The notes: generated by a model not told the origin, from the letters alone. A DNA stretch of 15,893 nt from Gammaproteobacteria bacterium (GCA_029857655.1 JAOUGR010000008.1:1-15893), one strand, 5' to 3'. Counted from the first letter of the stretch, positions 8,372 to 15,023 are shown. Numbers and translations are program-made.

Positions 8372-9465
8372 TCTGGTTCGATCGCATGTTTGCGGTCGCG
8401 GCCAAGGAAGCCAGGCAGCTCACGCGCGACCGCGTCACCTTCGGGATGATCATCGGCGTGCCGGTGATCCAGATGCTGCTGTTCGGCTATGCGATCAACT
8501 TCGACGTGCGCGACGTGGACGCGGCCGTGTTGGACCAGTCGCGCACCTCGCTGTCGAGGCAATTGGTCGGCGACCTGCAGGCGACCCAGGTCTTGCACGT
8601 CGTACGTGAGGCCGACAGCGAGAGGGAATTGCAGGATTTGATGCAGCGCGGAGACGCGAGAGTGGGCATCGTCATCGTCGCAGATCTCGAGCGGCGTCTT
8701 TTCGAAGGCGACCGGCCGGCGGTGCAGCTCCTGGTAGACGGCAGCCAGCCTTCGCTTGAAAACATCGCGCAGGGCCTGAGTTCGATGCCCGTGCTGCAAC
8801 GCGCGGGGGCGGGCGCCACCGGCGCGCGTCCCTTCGAAATTCGCACCGAGTACAACCCGGAGCGCCGCACGGCCGTGCAGATCGTGCCTGCGCTGATCGG
8901 CACGATCCTGACGATGACCATGGTGATATTCACATCGGGCGCGATCGTTCGCGAGCGCGAACGCGGCAACCTGGAGCTCCTGATCACGACGCCGGTCACG
9001 CGCAGCCAGCTGCTGGCCGGCAAGCTGCTGCCTTACGTGATCATCGGCCTGATCCAGACGACGCTGATCCTCGCCGTTGGGCGCTTCCTGTTCGGCGTGC
9101 CGATGATCGGCAGTTTTCTCGACCTGTACCTCGGGGCGCTCGTCTTCATCGCCGCGGCGCTCGCCCTCGGCCTTTTCATTTCGACCCTTGCGCAGACCCA
9201 GTTCCAGGCCTTCCAGATGGCCTTCGTGACCATGCTGCCCTCGATCCTGCTCTCGGGATTCATGTTCCCGTTCGAGGGCATGCCCAGGTTTGCGCAGGCC
9301 ATCGCCCAGGTGCTGCCGCTGACCCATTTCAACGAGATCATCCGCGGGATCACGCTGCGTGGGGCGACACTCGCCGACATGCATGTCCCATTGCTGAAAC
9401 TGGTGATATTCCTGGTCGTGATGTTCTCCCTGGCGGCTGCCCGCTTCCGCAAGCGCTTGGATTGA
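8368..9465 (+). CDS. ABC-2 type transport permease
   Basis: Membrane subunit of the exporter, 365 residues. It has one N-terminal helix (FGMIIGVPVIQMLLFGYAI, about 26-45), a large soluble extracytoplasmic domain to about residue 170, and then five C-terminal helices. These follow QIVPALIGTILTMTMVI, the conserved cytoplasmic IVRERERGNLELLITTPVTRSQLLAGKLLPY segment, and later SGFMFPFEGMP and LPLTHFNEIIRGITLRG, all typical of ABC2_membrane_3/YbhS-YhhJ proteins. The start is a GTG at 8368 that forms a GTGA overlap with the ATPase stop. The frame is open further upstream, but that part is arginine-rich out-of-frame sequence inside the ATPase gene. Only one permease is encoded, so it probably works as a homodimer. 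The substrate is unknown; relatives export drugs or hydrophobic compounds. Confidence 0.94.
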   Translation: MIWFDRMFAVAAKEARQLTRDRVTFGMIIGVPVIQMLLFGYAINFDVRDVDAAVLDQSRTSLSRQLVGDLQATQVLHVVREADSERELQDLMQRGDARVGIVIVADLERRLFEGDRPAVQLLVDGSQPSLENIAQGLSSMPVLQRAGAGATGARPFEIRTEYNPERRTAVQIVPALIGTILTMTMVIFTSGAIVRERERGNLELLITTPVTRSQLLAGKLLPYVIIGLIQTTLILAVGRFLFGVPMIGSFLDLYLGALVFIAAALALGLFISTLAQTQFQAFQMAFVTMLPSILLSGFMFPFEGMPRFAQAIAQVLPLTHFNEIIRGITLRGATLADMHVPLLKLVIFLVVMFSLAAARFRKRLD

Positions 9466-9513
9466 TTCACGAAATCGGCGCAGCGCCGCCCCGGGACCTG
9501 GCCGGGCAGGGGC

Positions 9514-9532
9514 CCAAATGGTACCGATTTGG
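9514..9532. repeat. inverted repeat CCAAAT-7-ATTTGG
   Basis: A perfect 6-bp stem, CCAAAT (9514-9519) and ATTTGG (9527-9532), with the 7-base loop GGTACCG. It lies just upstream of the possible -10 at 9542-9547, where an activator or repressor could bind. As RNA it could also close the end of the exporter transcript, but it has no T-run. Confidence 0.4.
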
Positions 9533-9538
9533 CTGCCG

Positions 9539-9547
9539 TGCTATTCT
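9539..9547 (+). promoter_or_regulatory. possible extended -10 promoter of the RRM gene
   Basis: TG at 9539-9540, one base, then TATTCT (9542-9547) matches an extended -10 (four of six in the hexamer). The -35 at 17 bases spacing (TGGTAC) is poor. It is the best promoter-like element I see in the gap. Low confidence. Confidence 0.3.
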
Positions 9548-9578
9548 CCGCGCCGATCGCAGCCTGTTCACCCTGCAT

Positions 9579-9594
9579 TTTCAAGCGCTTGAAA
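9579..9594. repeat. perfect 16-bp palindrome TTTCAAGCGCTTGAAA
   Basis: Eight bases are followed directly by their reverse complement, centred between 9586 and 9587. The core AAGCGCTT has the A-A-n-C-G-n-T-T form common to LacI-family operators. It would lie about 25-40 bases downstream of a start site set by the -10 at 9542, a good place for a repressor. As RNA it would make a hairpin in the leader of the RRM gene. No regulator gene is nearby in the window. Confidence 0.5.
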
Positions 9595-9782
9595 GCGCCC
9601 CGGTGCATCGTCTACAGCCAGCGATCAGGTGACAGGAGCTGTTCGAAGGTTCGCCCTTGCAAGGCCTACGCCCGCCAGACGATCCCGACCGTGTTTCCTG
9701 CCGTGTAGTGAATGGCCGCTTCCGTCCATCGGTTTGATGGCGGGCCGCAGCCCATTGTTAATGAAAAGTGAGACTTTGAGTC

Positions 9783-10142
9783 ATGAAGATCTACGTTGGA
9801 AACTTGCCTTTTTCGGCGACCGAAACACAGGTTCGCGACCTGTTCGCCGCTCACGGCACGGTCGAGTCCGTTGCGCTGCCGTCCGATCGTGAGACCGGTC
9901 GTCCGCGCGGCTTTGGCTTCGTTGAAATGCCGCAGGCCGAGGCCGCAAAGGCCATCGAGGCACTGAACGGCTTCTCGTTGGGCGGTCGTCAGCTGCGCGT
10001 CAATGAAGCGCAGGATCGTCCGCGCGGTGCCGGCGGCGGTGGCCGTCCGGGTGGTGGCGGTCGTCCGGGCGGTGGCGGTGGCTTCCGTTCGGGTGGCGGC
10101 GGTGGTGGTGGCGGCGGCGGCGGCGGTGGTGGCCGCTGGTAA
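9783..10142 (+). CDS. glycine-rich RRM RNA-binding protein
   Basis: 119-residue cytoplasmic single-stranded RNA-binding protein. Residues 1-76 form one RNA recognition motif with RNP2 IYVGNL (3-8) and RNP1 RGFGFVEM (42-49), including the aromatic residues that stack on RNA bases (Y4, F44, F46). Residues 82-117 are a glycine-rich tail, first with GGRPGG repeats and then an unbroken run of 14 glycines, closing with Arg-Trp. This layout matches bacterial Rbp proteins, often cold- or stress-induced and thought to act as RNA chaperones. The ATG at 9783 begins directly with the first RRM strand. It stands alone between a long structured leader and a strong terminator, which suggests its own, possibly post-transcriptional, control. 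Confidence 0.93.
   Translation: MKIYVGNLPFSATETQVRDLFAAHGTVESVALPSDRETGRPRGFGFVEMPQAEAAKAIEALNGFSLGGRQLRVNEAQDRPRGAGGGGRPGGGGRPGGGGGFRSGGGGGGGGGGGGGGRW
10026..10133 (+). repeat. GGN-repeat tract encoding the poly-glycine tail
   Basis: About 108 bases made almost only of GGT, GGC, CGT and CCG codons at the end of the RRM gene. The last 42 bases are 14 glycine codons using only GGT and GGC. Such tracts can slip during replication, so tail length may vary between strains. The G-rich coding strand could also fold into non-duplex structures. Confidence 0.85.
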
Positions 10143-10164
10143 GGCTCCACTTTCTCTGCTGATG

Positions 10165-10192
10165 AAAGGCCCGCTTCGGCGGGCCTTTCTTT
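10165..10192 (+). terminator. intrinsic terminator of the RRM gene
   Basis: A 10-bp perfect stem, AAAGGCCCGC (10165-10174) and GCGGGCCTTT (10179-10188), capped by the stable tetraloop TTCG and followed by CTTT. It begins 23 bases after the RRM stop. The A-run on the other side makes it possibly active in both directions. It is the clearest terminator in the window and should separate the RRM gene from the gene run starting at 10191. Confidence 0.9.
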
Positions 10193-10721
10193 GGAACCTG
10201 CGAACCTGCGACCCGGCATCAGATTGATCCATGGCTTTCCGCCGATTGAGCGGCGCGGCGCGCGCGTGCTGGTGCTCGGCAGCATGCCGGGTGTCGCATC
10301 GCTGACCGCCGGCGAGTATTACGCACACCCGCGCAACCAGTTCTGGCGCATTGCCAGCGAGATCTACGGTTTCGATGTTGCAGCTTCCTATCGGCGCCGC
10401 ACCCAGGCGCTCAGTCTCGCGGGAGTTGCGCTGTGGGACGTGCTCGCAAGCTGCGCGCGTCCCGGCAGCCTCGATTCGGACATCGATGAGCACTCCATCG
10501 TCGTGAATCCCTTCGCGGAATTCCTGGATAGGCAGCGGGATATCCAGCGTGTCTGCTTCAATGGCCGCAAGGCGGAGAGCAGCTGGCGGCGCTATGTGCA
10601 AGGCGGGTTGCCGCCGGGACGCAAACTCGAATATCGCTCGCTGCCCTCGACCAGCCCGGCATACGCCGGGATGAGTTATCTTCTGAAACTGCGGATCTGG
10701 CGGAGCGCAATGAAGTGTTGA
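10191..10721 (+). CDS. DNA glycosylase of the uracil-DNA glycosylase superfamily (hypoxanthine-type)
   Basis: Base-excision repair enzyme that should remove deaminated bases (hypoxanthine, perhaps uracil) from DNA. The 176 residues show the family blocks: VLVLGSMPGVASL (26-38), YYAHPRNQFW (43-52), LWDVLASCARPGSLDSDI (81-98) and LPSTSPAYA (151-159), as in proteins annotated as DNA-deoxyinosine glycosylase. The first in-frame start is TTG at 10191, which lies inside the T-run of the preceding terminator. TTG at 10224, just before IHGFPP, is a better-placed alternative and would give about 165 residues. No ATG precedes the conserved part and no good ribosome binding site is seen. The 3' end overlaps the amine oxidase start by 7 bases. 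The family is firm; the exact base specificity is inferred. Confidence 0.86.
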   Translation: MEPANLRPGIRLIHGFPPIERRGARVLVLGSMPGVASLTAGEYYAHPRNQFWRIASEIYGFDVAASYRRRTQALSLAGVALWDVLASCARPGSLDSDIDEHSIVVNPFAEFLDRQRDIQRVCFNGRKAESSWRRYVQGGLPPGRKLEYRSLPSTSPAYAGMSYLLKLRIWRSAMKC

Positions 10722-12046
10722 ATCGCAGGCAGCTCCTGCAGGGTATCGGCGCCGCGGCGGCATCCGGAGCCTTCAGCACGCGACTGCTGGCGCAGGCAGC
10801 CCCGGTCGAAGTCATCGTCATCGGCGCTGGCGGCGCGGGTCTCGCGGCGGCGAAGGAATTGCTCGCCGCGGGAATCGGGGTGCTGGTGCTCGAGGCGCGC
10901 GACCGCATCGGCGGCCGCGCATTCACCGACACCAGCATGGGCGTCGCGTGGGACCGTGGCTGTTCCTGGCTGCACGCATCTGACGTCAATCCCTGGGTTG
11001 CCTACGCGCGCAAGAATGATTTCGAGCTGATTGCCGATCGTTTCCCGCGCCATGTCTTTGACGGGTCGCGACGCCTTGGCGGCGCAGAAACGGCGGGTCT
11101 CCGCGCAGTCAGGGAACGCATCGCGCGCGAGCTCGCGGAGGCCGGCCGCCGCGGACTCGACATTCCCGCCGAAGCGGCATTGACGCAGGCGACGCTGGCG
11201 GATCCCTGGTACCCGATGGCCGAGCCCGGCATGACGTCCTGGGAGGGAATCGAACCCGCCAATTTCTCGACGCTGGACCAGTACCAGTTCGTCGAAAAAG
11301 GCGACGACCTGATGATTCCGCGCGGCTATGGCGCCCTGCTTGCGCACTATGCAAGGGACATCGCCGTGCGGCTGCGCACGCCGGTTTCGCGGATTCGCTG
11401 GACGGCACGCGGCGTCACCGCGGAAGCGGGCGCGGGGGCATTCACCGCGCGCGTGGCGATCGTCGCCCTGCCATCGGCGGTCATTGCAGACGGCGCCGTG
11501 ATTTTTTCGCCGCATCTGCCGGCTGAAGTGCTGCAGGCCCACCATGACCTGCCGCTCGGACTGATGAACAAGGTGGCGTTGCGTTTCAAGCGCAATGTGT
11601 TCCCAGCGGAGCGCACGGAATTCTGGCGGCTTTGCCGTAATGACGGGCGTGGCATGGACTACCTGACGCGGCACTGGGACAACAATGTCAGCATCGGATT
11701 TTGCGCCGGCCGTTTGGCGCAGGAAATCGAGGCGGCGGGCGAGGCCGCGTCGATCGATCACGCGCTCACGGAACTGACGGCAATGCTGGGCAGCGACCTG
11801 CGCCGCCAGTTCGACCGCGGCGCGGCCACCGCCTGGGCAACCGACCCATTCGCGCGCGGTTCCTATTCGCACTGCCTGCCGGGGCGCTTTGGTGCGCGTG
11901 CAATCCTGACGCGACCCGTAGGCGGCCGTATCGTTTTTGCTGGCGAGCACACCGAGCAGACAGCCTACGGCACGCTGCACGGTGCACACATGTCTGGTCT
12001 TCGCGCCGCCCGTGAAGCCCGTCGCCTGCTAGCGGGCAAGGCCTGA
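10715..12046 (+). CDS. flavin-containing amine oxidase with Tat-like signal
   Basis: FAD-dependent oxidase or dehydrogenase of the monoamine oxidase superfamily, 443 residues, oxidising an amine to an imine. The N-terminus NRRQLLQGIGAAAASGAF with RR at 4-5 and an AQA end near residue 28 resembles a twin-arginine signal, so the folded flavoprotein is probably exported to the periplasm. The FAD-binding fold begins with VIGAGGAGLAAAKEL (G37, G39, G42), followed by E60 that would bind ribose and RIGGRA (64-69). The substrate-domain block DRGCSWLHA is at 80-88 and the C-terminal FAD block FAGEHTEQTAYGTLHGA is near the end. The start is GTG at 10715, overlapping the glycosylase gene; TTG at 10718 is an alternative. 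Its stop overlaps the GST start (TGATG). The amine substrate is unknown. Confidence 0.92.
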   Translation: MLNRRQLLQGIGAAAASGAFSTRLLAQAAPVEVIVIGAGGAGLAAAKELLAAGIGVLVLEARDRIGGRAFTDTSMGVAWDRGCSWLHASDVNPWVAYARKNDFELIADRFPRHVFDGSRRLGGAETAGLRAVRERIARELAEAGRRGLDIPAEAALTQATLADPWYPMAEPGMTSWEGIEPANFSTLDQYQFVEKGDDLMIPRGYGALLAHYARDIAVRLRTPVSRIRWTARGVTAEAGAGAFTARVAIVALPSAVIADGAVIFSPHLPAEVLQAHHDLPLGLMNKVALRFKRNVFPAERTEFWRLCRNDGRGMDYLTRHWDNNVSIGFCAGRLAQEIEAAGEAASIDHALTELTAMLGSDLRRQFDRGAATAWATDPFARGSYSHCLPGRFGARAILTRPVGGRIVFAGEHTEQTAYGTLHGAHMSGLRAAREARRLLAGKA

Positions 12047-12657
12047 TGAGTTTCGTGCTCTATGACTATCTGGCGTCGGGCAACGGCTACAAATGCCGCC
12101 TGGTGATGAAGGCGCTTGGCATGCCCTATGAATTGAAGGAGATGGATATCGTCGCCGGGGAGACGCGGACTGCCAAATATCTCGCGATCAACCCGAATGG
12201 CAAGATCCCGGTCCTCATGGTGCCGGGCCGCGGTCCCATCGCGGAGAGTCACGCGATCATTTCCTATCTCGCAGAAGGTTCCGGGCTGATTCCCAGCGAT
12301 CCCTATGAACGCGCGCTGATGTGGCAGTGGATGTGCTTCGAGCAGTACCAGCTCGAGCCCGCGATCGGCACGGTGCGTTTCTGGCTCACGTCGCTGAAGA
12401 AATCTCCGGCCGACTTCGGCGAGCACTACCAGGAACGCTTTCAGCGCGGCACTGATGCGCTCGCCGTGCTCGAGCACGAACTGACCGGCAGGCGCTGGCT
12501 GGTCGGCGACCGGGTGACGCTCGCGGACATCGCTCTGTTCGCCTACACGCATGTCGCGGGCGAGGCGGGCTACCGGCTCGTGGACTATCCCGCGATCAGC
12601 GCCTGGATCGCGAACTTAAGGACTTTGCCCTGGTATGCGCCGATCACTGAAGCCTGA
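12046..12657 (+). CDS. glutathione S-transferase family protein
   Basis: Cytoplasmic transferase or isomerase using glutathione, 203 residues, a normal length for the family. The thioredoxin-like N-terminal domain has YDYLASGNGYKCRLVM with S11 and N13 in the usual catalytic position, NPNGKIPVL (49-57) with the cis-proline P56, and the gamma-glutamyl-binding ESHAIISYL (67-75). The all-helical C-terminal domain follows, with LVGDRVTLADIALFAYTH as the N-capping/hydrophobic staple segment. The ATG shares one base with the stop of the amine oxidase gene, so translation is probably coupled. The electrophile substrate is unknown. Its place in one run with an amine oxidase and glyoxalase I suggests handling of reactive aldehydes, which is inference. 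Confidence 0.94.
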   Translation: MSFVLYDYLASGNGYKCRLVMKALGMPYELKEMDIVAGETRTAKYLAINPNGKIPVLMVPGRGPIAESHAIISYLAEGSGLIPSDPYERALMWQWMCFEQYQLEPAIGTVRFWLTSLKKSPADFGEHYQERFQRGTDALAVLEHELTGRRWLVGDRVTLADIALFAYTHVAGEAGYRLVDYPAISAWIANLRTLPWYAPITEA

Positions 12658-12670
12658 CGGAGCAATTTCG

Positions 12671-12952
12671 ATGGAACAAAATGACATTGCGCGCATCATC
12701 GAGCTGCTGGAACGGATCCGTGACAACCAGATGACGCATCTCGCGCGCCAGGCCGAAGTGCTGGCGTTGCAGAAGGAGCAGTTCGAGATCGTGCGTCGTC
12801 AGGCCGAGCGGGCGGAGCGGCTGCAGGATCGTGCCGAGGAACTCCAGGCGCGCGGCATGGGTATCATGAAAACGGCGCGCCGTTCGATCGCAATCGTGTT
12901 GCCGGTGGTGATCCTGCTGATCATCTATCTGAGCTGGCTGCTATTCCGCTAG
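12671..12952 (+). CDS. small coiled-coil protein with C-terminal membrane anchor
   Basis: 93-residue protein, family not recognised. Residues 1-64 are a charged, heptad-like helix ([20 protein letters not shown], then a run of Q, E and R) that should form a coiled coil. Residues 71-92 ([19 protein letters not shown]) are a single membrane helix ending at the C-terminus, so it is tail-anchored with the coiled coil probably in the cytoplasm. The ATG at 12671 has GGAG (12659-12662) eight bases upstream, which decides this start over one at 12635 inside the GST gene. It sits 13 bases after the GST gene and touches the transporter gene. It could assist or scaffold the transporter; only position supports this. 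Confidence 0.75.
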   Translation: MEQNDIARIIELLERIRDNQMTHLARQAEVLALQKEQFEIVRRQAERAERLQDRAEELQARGMGIMKTARRSIAIVLPVVILLIIYLSWLLFR

Positions 12953-13041
12953 AAAATTCCCCGTCCCGCCGCCAGGCCTTCCTGTTCTGGCTGAAGCTCG
13001 GCTTCATTTCGTTCGGCGGACCGGCAGGCCAGATCGCGATC
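12943..13041 (+). other. N-terminal coding extension of the chrA-like gene lacking a canonical start
   Basis: In the frame of the transporter these bases read [13 protein letters not shown] (12943-12981), [14 protein letters not shown] (12982-13023) and AGQIAI (13024-13041), which is the conserved first helix and FGGP motif of chromate transporters. The frame is open back to a TGA at 12721, but has no ATG, GTG or TTG before 13042. Possible non-canonical starts are ATT at 12943 or CTG at 12982 (AGG six bases upstream). A sequence error is the other explanation. Confidence 0.65.
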
Positions 13042-14175
13042 ATGCACCGCGAGATCGTCGAGCGGCGACGCTGGGTTGCCGATCAGCCATTCATGCATGC
13101 GCTGAATTTCTGCATGCTGCTGCCCGGCCCCGAGGCCCTGCAGCTTGCCATTTATCTCGGCTGGAGGCTGCATGGAGGGGCGGGCGGTGTCATCGCCGGC
13201 CTGTGCTTCATCGTGCCCGCAATCGTGCTGTTGCTCGGCCTGTCTTTCGCCTATGCGATATATGGGCAGGTGCCCGCAGTCGCCGCCCTGCTGTTCGGGT
13301 TGAAGGCGACAGTCGTGGCGCTGATCGTGCATGCGCTGATCCGCGTCGGTCTGCGCGCGCTCTCTGCGCCAGTGCACTGGGTGATAGCGCCCGCGGCATT
13401 TGCGGCCATGGCCTGGAATCTGGCGCCATTCCCGCTGCTGTTGCTGGCGGCTGCGCTGCTGGGTGGCCTGATGCGTCGCGAAGCCGTACCGGTTGCCGCC
13501 AGCCGCATCGATTTTGCGTGGCGCAGCCTGCTGACCGGTGTGCTGCTCTGGGCGCTGCCCGCCGTATTGCTGCTGGTCGCGACGGGGCCGGATTCGATAT
13601 ATTCGCAGGTGTACGGATTTTTCACGACGGCCGCGCTCGTGACATTCGGCGGCGCCTACGCCGTGCTCGCCTTTGTGGTGCAGCAGGTGGTCGAGGTCTA
13701 CGGCTGGCTGACACCGGCCGAGACGGTGGCGGGCCTCGCGCTCGCGGAGACGACACCGGGGCCGCTCATCATCGTGCTGCAGTTCGTGGGATTCATGGCG
13801 GGCTGGAATACGCCGGGTGCAGCCAACCCTGCCGTAACCGCGACGGCAACCGCGCTGCTCACGGGCTGGGCGACATTCCTGCCTTCCTTCGTGCTGATCC
13901 TGGTCGGCGCACCCTACGTCGAAAGGCTGACCGCGAATCCCCGGCTGGCCGGTGCGCTTGCGGGCGTGACGGCTGCGGTCGTCGGGGTGATCGCGAATCT
14001 TGCGGTCGTATTCGCCGGCGCCGTGATCTTTCCGGCAGGACTTGCATCGCCGCACTGGCCGGCGCTCGCAATTGCATTCATCGCGTTGCTGCTGCTGGAG
14101 AGAACCCGGGTGGACGTGCTGTGGGTCATCGCTGGCGGTGCCCTGGCGGGATTTCTGGTAGGTTTCTTCCCATGA
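13042..14175 (+). CDS. chrA: chromate transporter (CHR family, two-domain)
   Basis: Inner-membrane CHR-family transporter, expected to export chromate driven by the membrane potential; many homologs act on other or unknown anions. From the first canonical ATG there are 377 residues, but the family's N-terminal FGGP motif lies upstream (12943-13041), so the true protein is near 395-410 residues, the normal length of the two-domain form. Visible blocks are [16 protein letters not shown] and [20 protein letters not shown] in the first half. The matching second-half repeat has [17 protein letters not shown] and [21 protein letters not shown]. About ten hydrophobic segments fit the known topology. 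It overlaps the glyoxalase gene in an ATGA. Family assignment is firm; chromate as substrate is inferred from homology. Confidence 0.9.
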   Translation: MHREIVERRRWVADQPFMHALNFCMLLPGPEALQLAIYLGWRLHGGAGGVIAGLCFIVPAIVLLLGLSFAYAIYGQVPAVAALLFGLKATVVALIVHALIRVGLRALSAPVHWVIAPAAFAAMAWNLAPFPLLLLAAALLGGLMRREAVPVAASRIDFAWRSLLTGVLLWALPAVLLLVATGPDSIYSQVYGFFTTAALVTFGGAYAVLAFVVQQVVEVYGWLTPAETVAGLALAETTPGPLIIVLQFVGFMAGWNTPGAANPAVTATATALLTGWATFLPSFVLILVGAPYVERLTANPRLAGALAGVTAAVVGVIANLAVVFAGAVIFPAGLASPHWPALAIAFIALLLLERTRVDVLWVIAGGALAGFLVGFFP

Positions 14176-14591
14176 AATACCTCCACACGATGGTGCGCGT
14201 CACCGATCTCGACCAGTCGCTCGATTTCTACTGCAAGAAGCTCGGACTCGTGGAACTCGACCGCCACGTCAGTGAACGCGGCCGCTTCACGCTCGTGTTC
14301 CTCTCGGCGCCTGGCAATGACGAAGCACAGGTCGAGCTGACCTGGAACTGGGATCCGGAGCCTTACACAATGGGCCGCGCCTTCGGCCATCTCGCCTATG
14401 AGGTGGACGACATTTACGCGCTGTGCGCGAAACTCCAGGCCGCCGGTGTCACGATCAACCGGCCGCCGCGCGACGGACACATGGCCTTCGTGCGCTCGCC
14501 GGACAATGTCTCGATCGAATTGCTGCAGAAGGGCGAATCGCTGCCGTCCCGCGAGCCCTGGGCGTCGATGCCGAACACCGGAGTCTGGTGA
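14172..14591 (+). CDS. gloA: glyoxalase I (lactoylglutathione lyase)
   Basis: Metal-dependent enzyme that turns the hemithioacetal of methylglyoxal and glutathione into S-lactoylglutathione in the cytoplasm. The 139 residues form two VOC (beta-alpha-beta-beta-beta) modules. All four metal ligands known from E. coli GloA are in place: H5 ([10 protein letters not shown]), E55 (QVELTWNW), H73 (FGHLAYEV) and E116 (VSIELLQ). The short loops resemble the nickel-type bacterial enzymes. The ATG overlaps the transporter stop by 4 bases, which excludes the long upstream frame. It depends on glutathione, as the nearby GST does. It ends 3 bases from the convergent CBS-domain gene, with no terminator in between. 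Confidence 0.93.
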   Translation: MKYLHTMVRVTDLDQSLDFYCKKLGLVELDRHVSERGRFTLVFLSAPGNDEAQVELTWNWDPEPYTMGRAFGHLAYEVDDIYALCAKLQAAGVTINRPPRDGHMAFVRSPDNVSIELLQKGESLPSREPWASMPNTGVW

Positions 14592-14594
14592 GAC

Positions 14595-15023
14595 TCAGCC
14601 CGCGATGTAGCGCTTGAGATCATCGATCTCGTGGCGCTGTTCGTCGATGACGGTCTTGACGCAGTCGCCGATCGAGATCACGCCGATCAGCTTGCCCTCC
14701 TCGACCACCGGCAGGTGACGGATGCGCTTATCGGTCATCAGCTTCATGCAGTCACCGACGCTGTTCTGCGGCCCGACCTGTATGACAGGCGCGCTCATGA
14801 TCGTGGCCACCGTCGTTTCCTTCGAGTTGCGGCCCATCAGGACCACCTTTCGCGCGTAATCGCGTTCCGAGACGATGCCGACCAGCTGGCCGCCGGAGAG
14901 CACTGGCAATGCGCCGACGAAGTGATCGGCCATCAACTGGATTGCGGTGAGCACCGGATCTTCAGTGTTCACAGTGTGGATACCGGACGGTTTTCCATCG
15001 AGTAGCTGGCGAACGGTCCGCAT
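14595..15023 (-). CDS. tandem CBS domain protein
   Basis: 142-residue cytoplasmic protein made almost only of two CBS domains (about 12-65 and 74-128), a pair that forms one Bateman module binding adenine nucleotides such as AMP, ATP or S-adenosylmethionine. Typical blocks are DHFVGALPVLSGGQLVGIVSERD (33-55) and KRIRHLPVVEEGKLIGVISIGD (99-120), followed by a charged C-terminal helix. Stand-alone pairs of this kind act as energy sensors or partners of other enzymes; the partner is unknown. The start is supported by GGGGAG about 8 bases before the ATG. The SDR gene lies 44 bases upstream on the same strand and the two may share a transcript. Confidence 0.93.
   Translation of the reverse strand: MRTVRQLLDGKPSGIHTVNTEDPVLTAIQLMADHFVGALPVLSGGQLVGIVSERDYARKVVLMGRNSKETTVATIMSAPVIQVGPQNSVGDCMKLMTDKRIRHLPVVEEGKLIGVISIGDCVKTVIDEQRHEIDDLKRYIAG

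Larger units (their letters stand above)
9466..9782 (+). other. 317-base non-coding gap: exporter 3' end and leader of the RRM gene
   Basis: No convincing gene is present on either strand. From left to right it holds a G+C-rich inverted repeat (GCCCC at 9488-9492 with GGGGC at 9509-9513, without a T-run), the CCAAAT/ATTTGG hairpin, a possible extended -10, a 16-bp palindrome and a small 10-bp palindrome (CCTTGCAAGG, 9655-9664). A short hairpin follows (CCATC 9726-9730, GATGG 9736-9740, 5-base loop). If the -10 at 9542 is used, the RRM transcript has a leader of about 230 bases. Long leaders are known for some cold-induced RNA-binding protein genes. The final 20 bases before the ATG have only a weak GTGAG-type ribosome binding site. 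Confidence 0.55.

Noticed and set aside
8050..9384. Open frame of 444 codons on the minus strand opposite the ABC genes
   Set aside because: The product is a low-complexity mix of H, R, D, Q and E without any recognisable fold, and the plus strand carries two clear ABC genes. Long antisense frames are expected from high third-position G/C.
9488..9513. G+C-rich inverted repeat after the exporter permease as an intrinsic terminator
   Set aside because: The stem is short with a large loop and no T-run follows, so it is not listed as a terminator.
10676..11989. Open frame of 437 codons on the minus strand opposite the amine oxidase
   Set aside because: No domain or motif; the opposite strand encodes a complete flavoprotein.
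12900..12960. Programmed -1 frameshift joining the small membrane protein to the transporter
   Set aside because: The frames are related by -1, but no slippery heptamer or following stem is seen before the TAG at 12950. Kept only as a minor alternative to non-canonical initiation.
12949..14055. Open frame of 368 codons on the minus strand opposite the chromate transporter
   Set aside because: The polar arginine/glutamine/histidine-rich translation is the mirror of a membrane protein gene and shows no domain. It is a codon-bias shadow.
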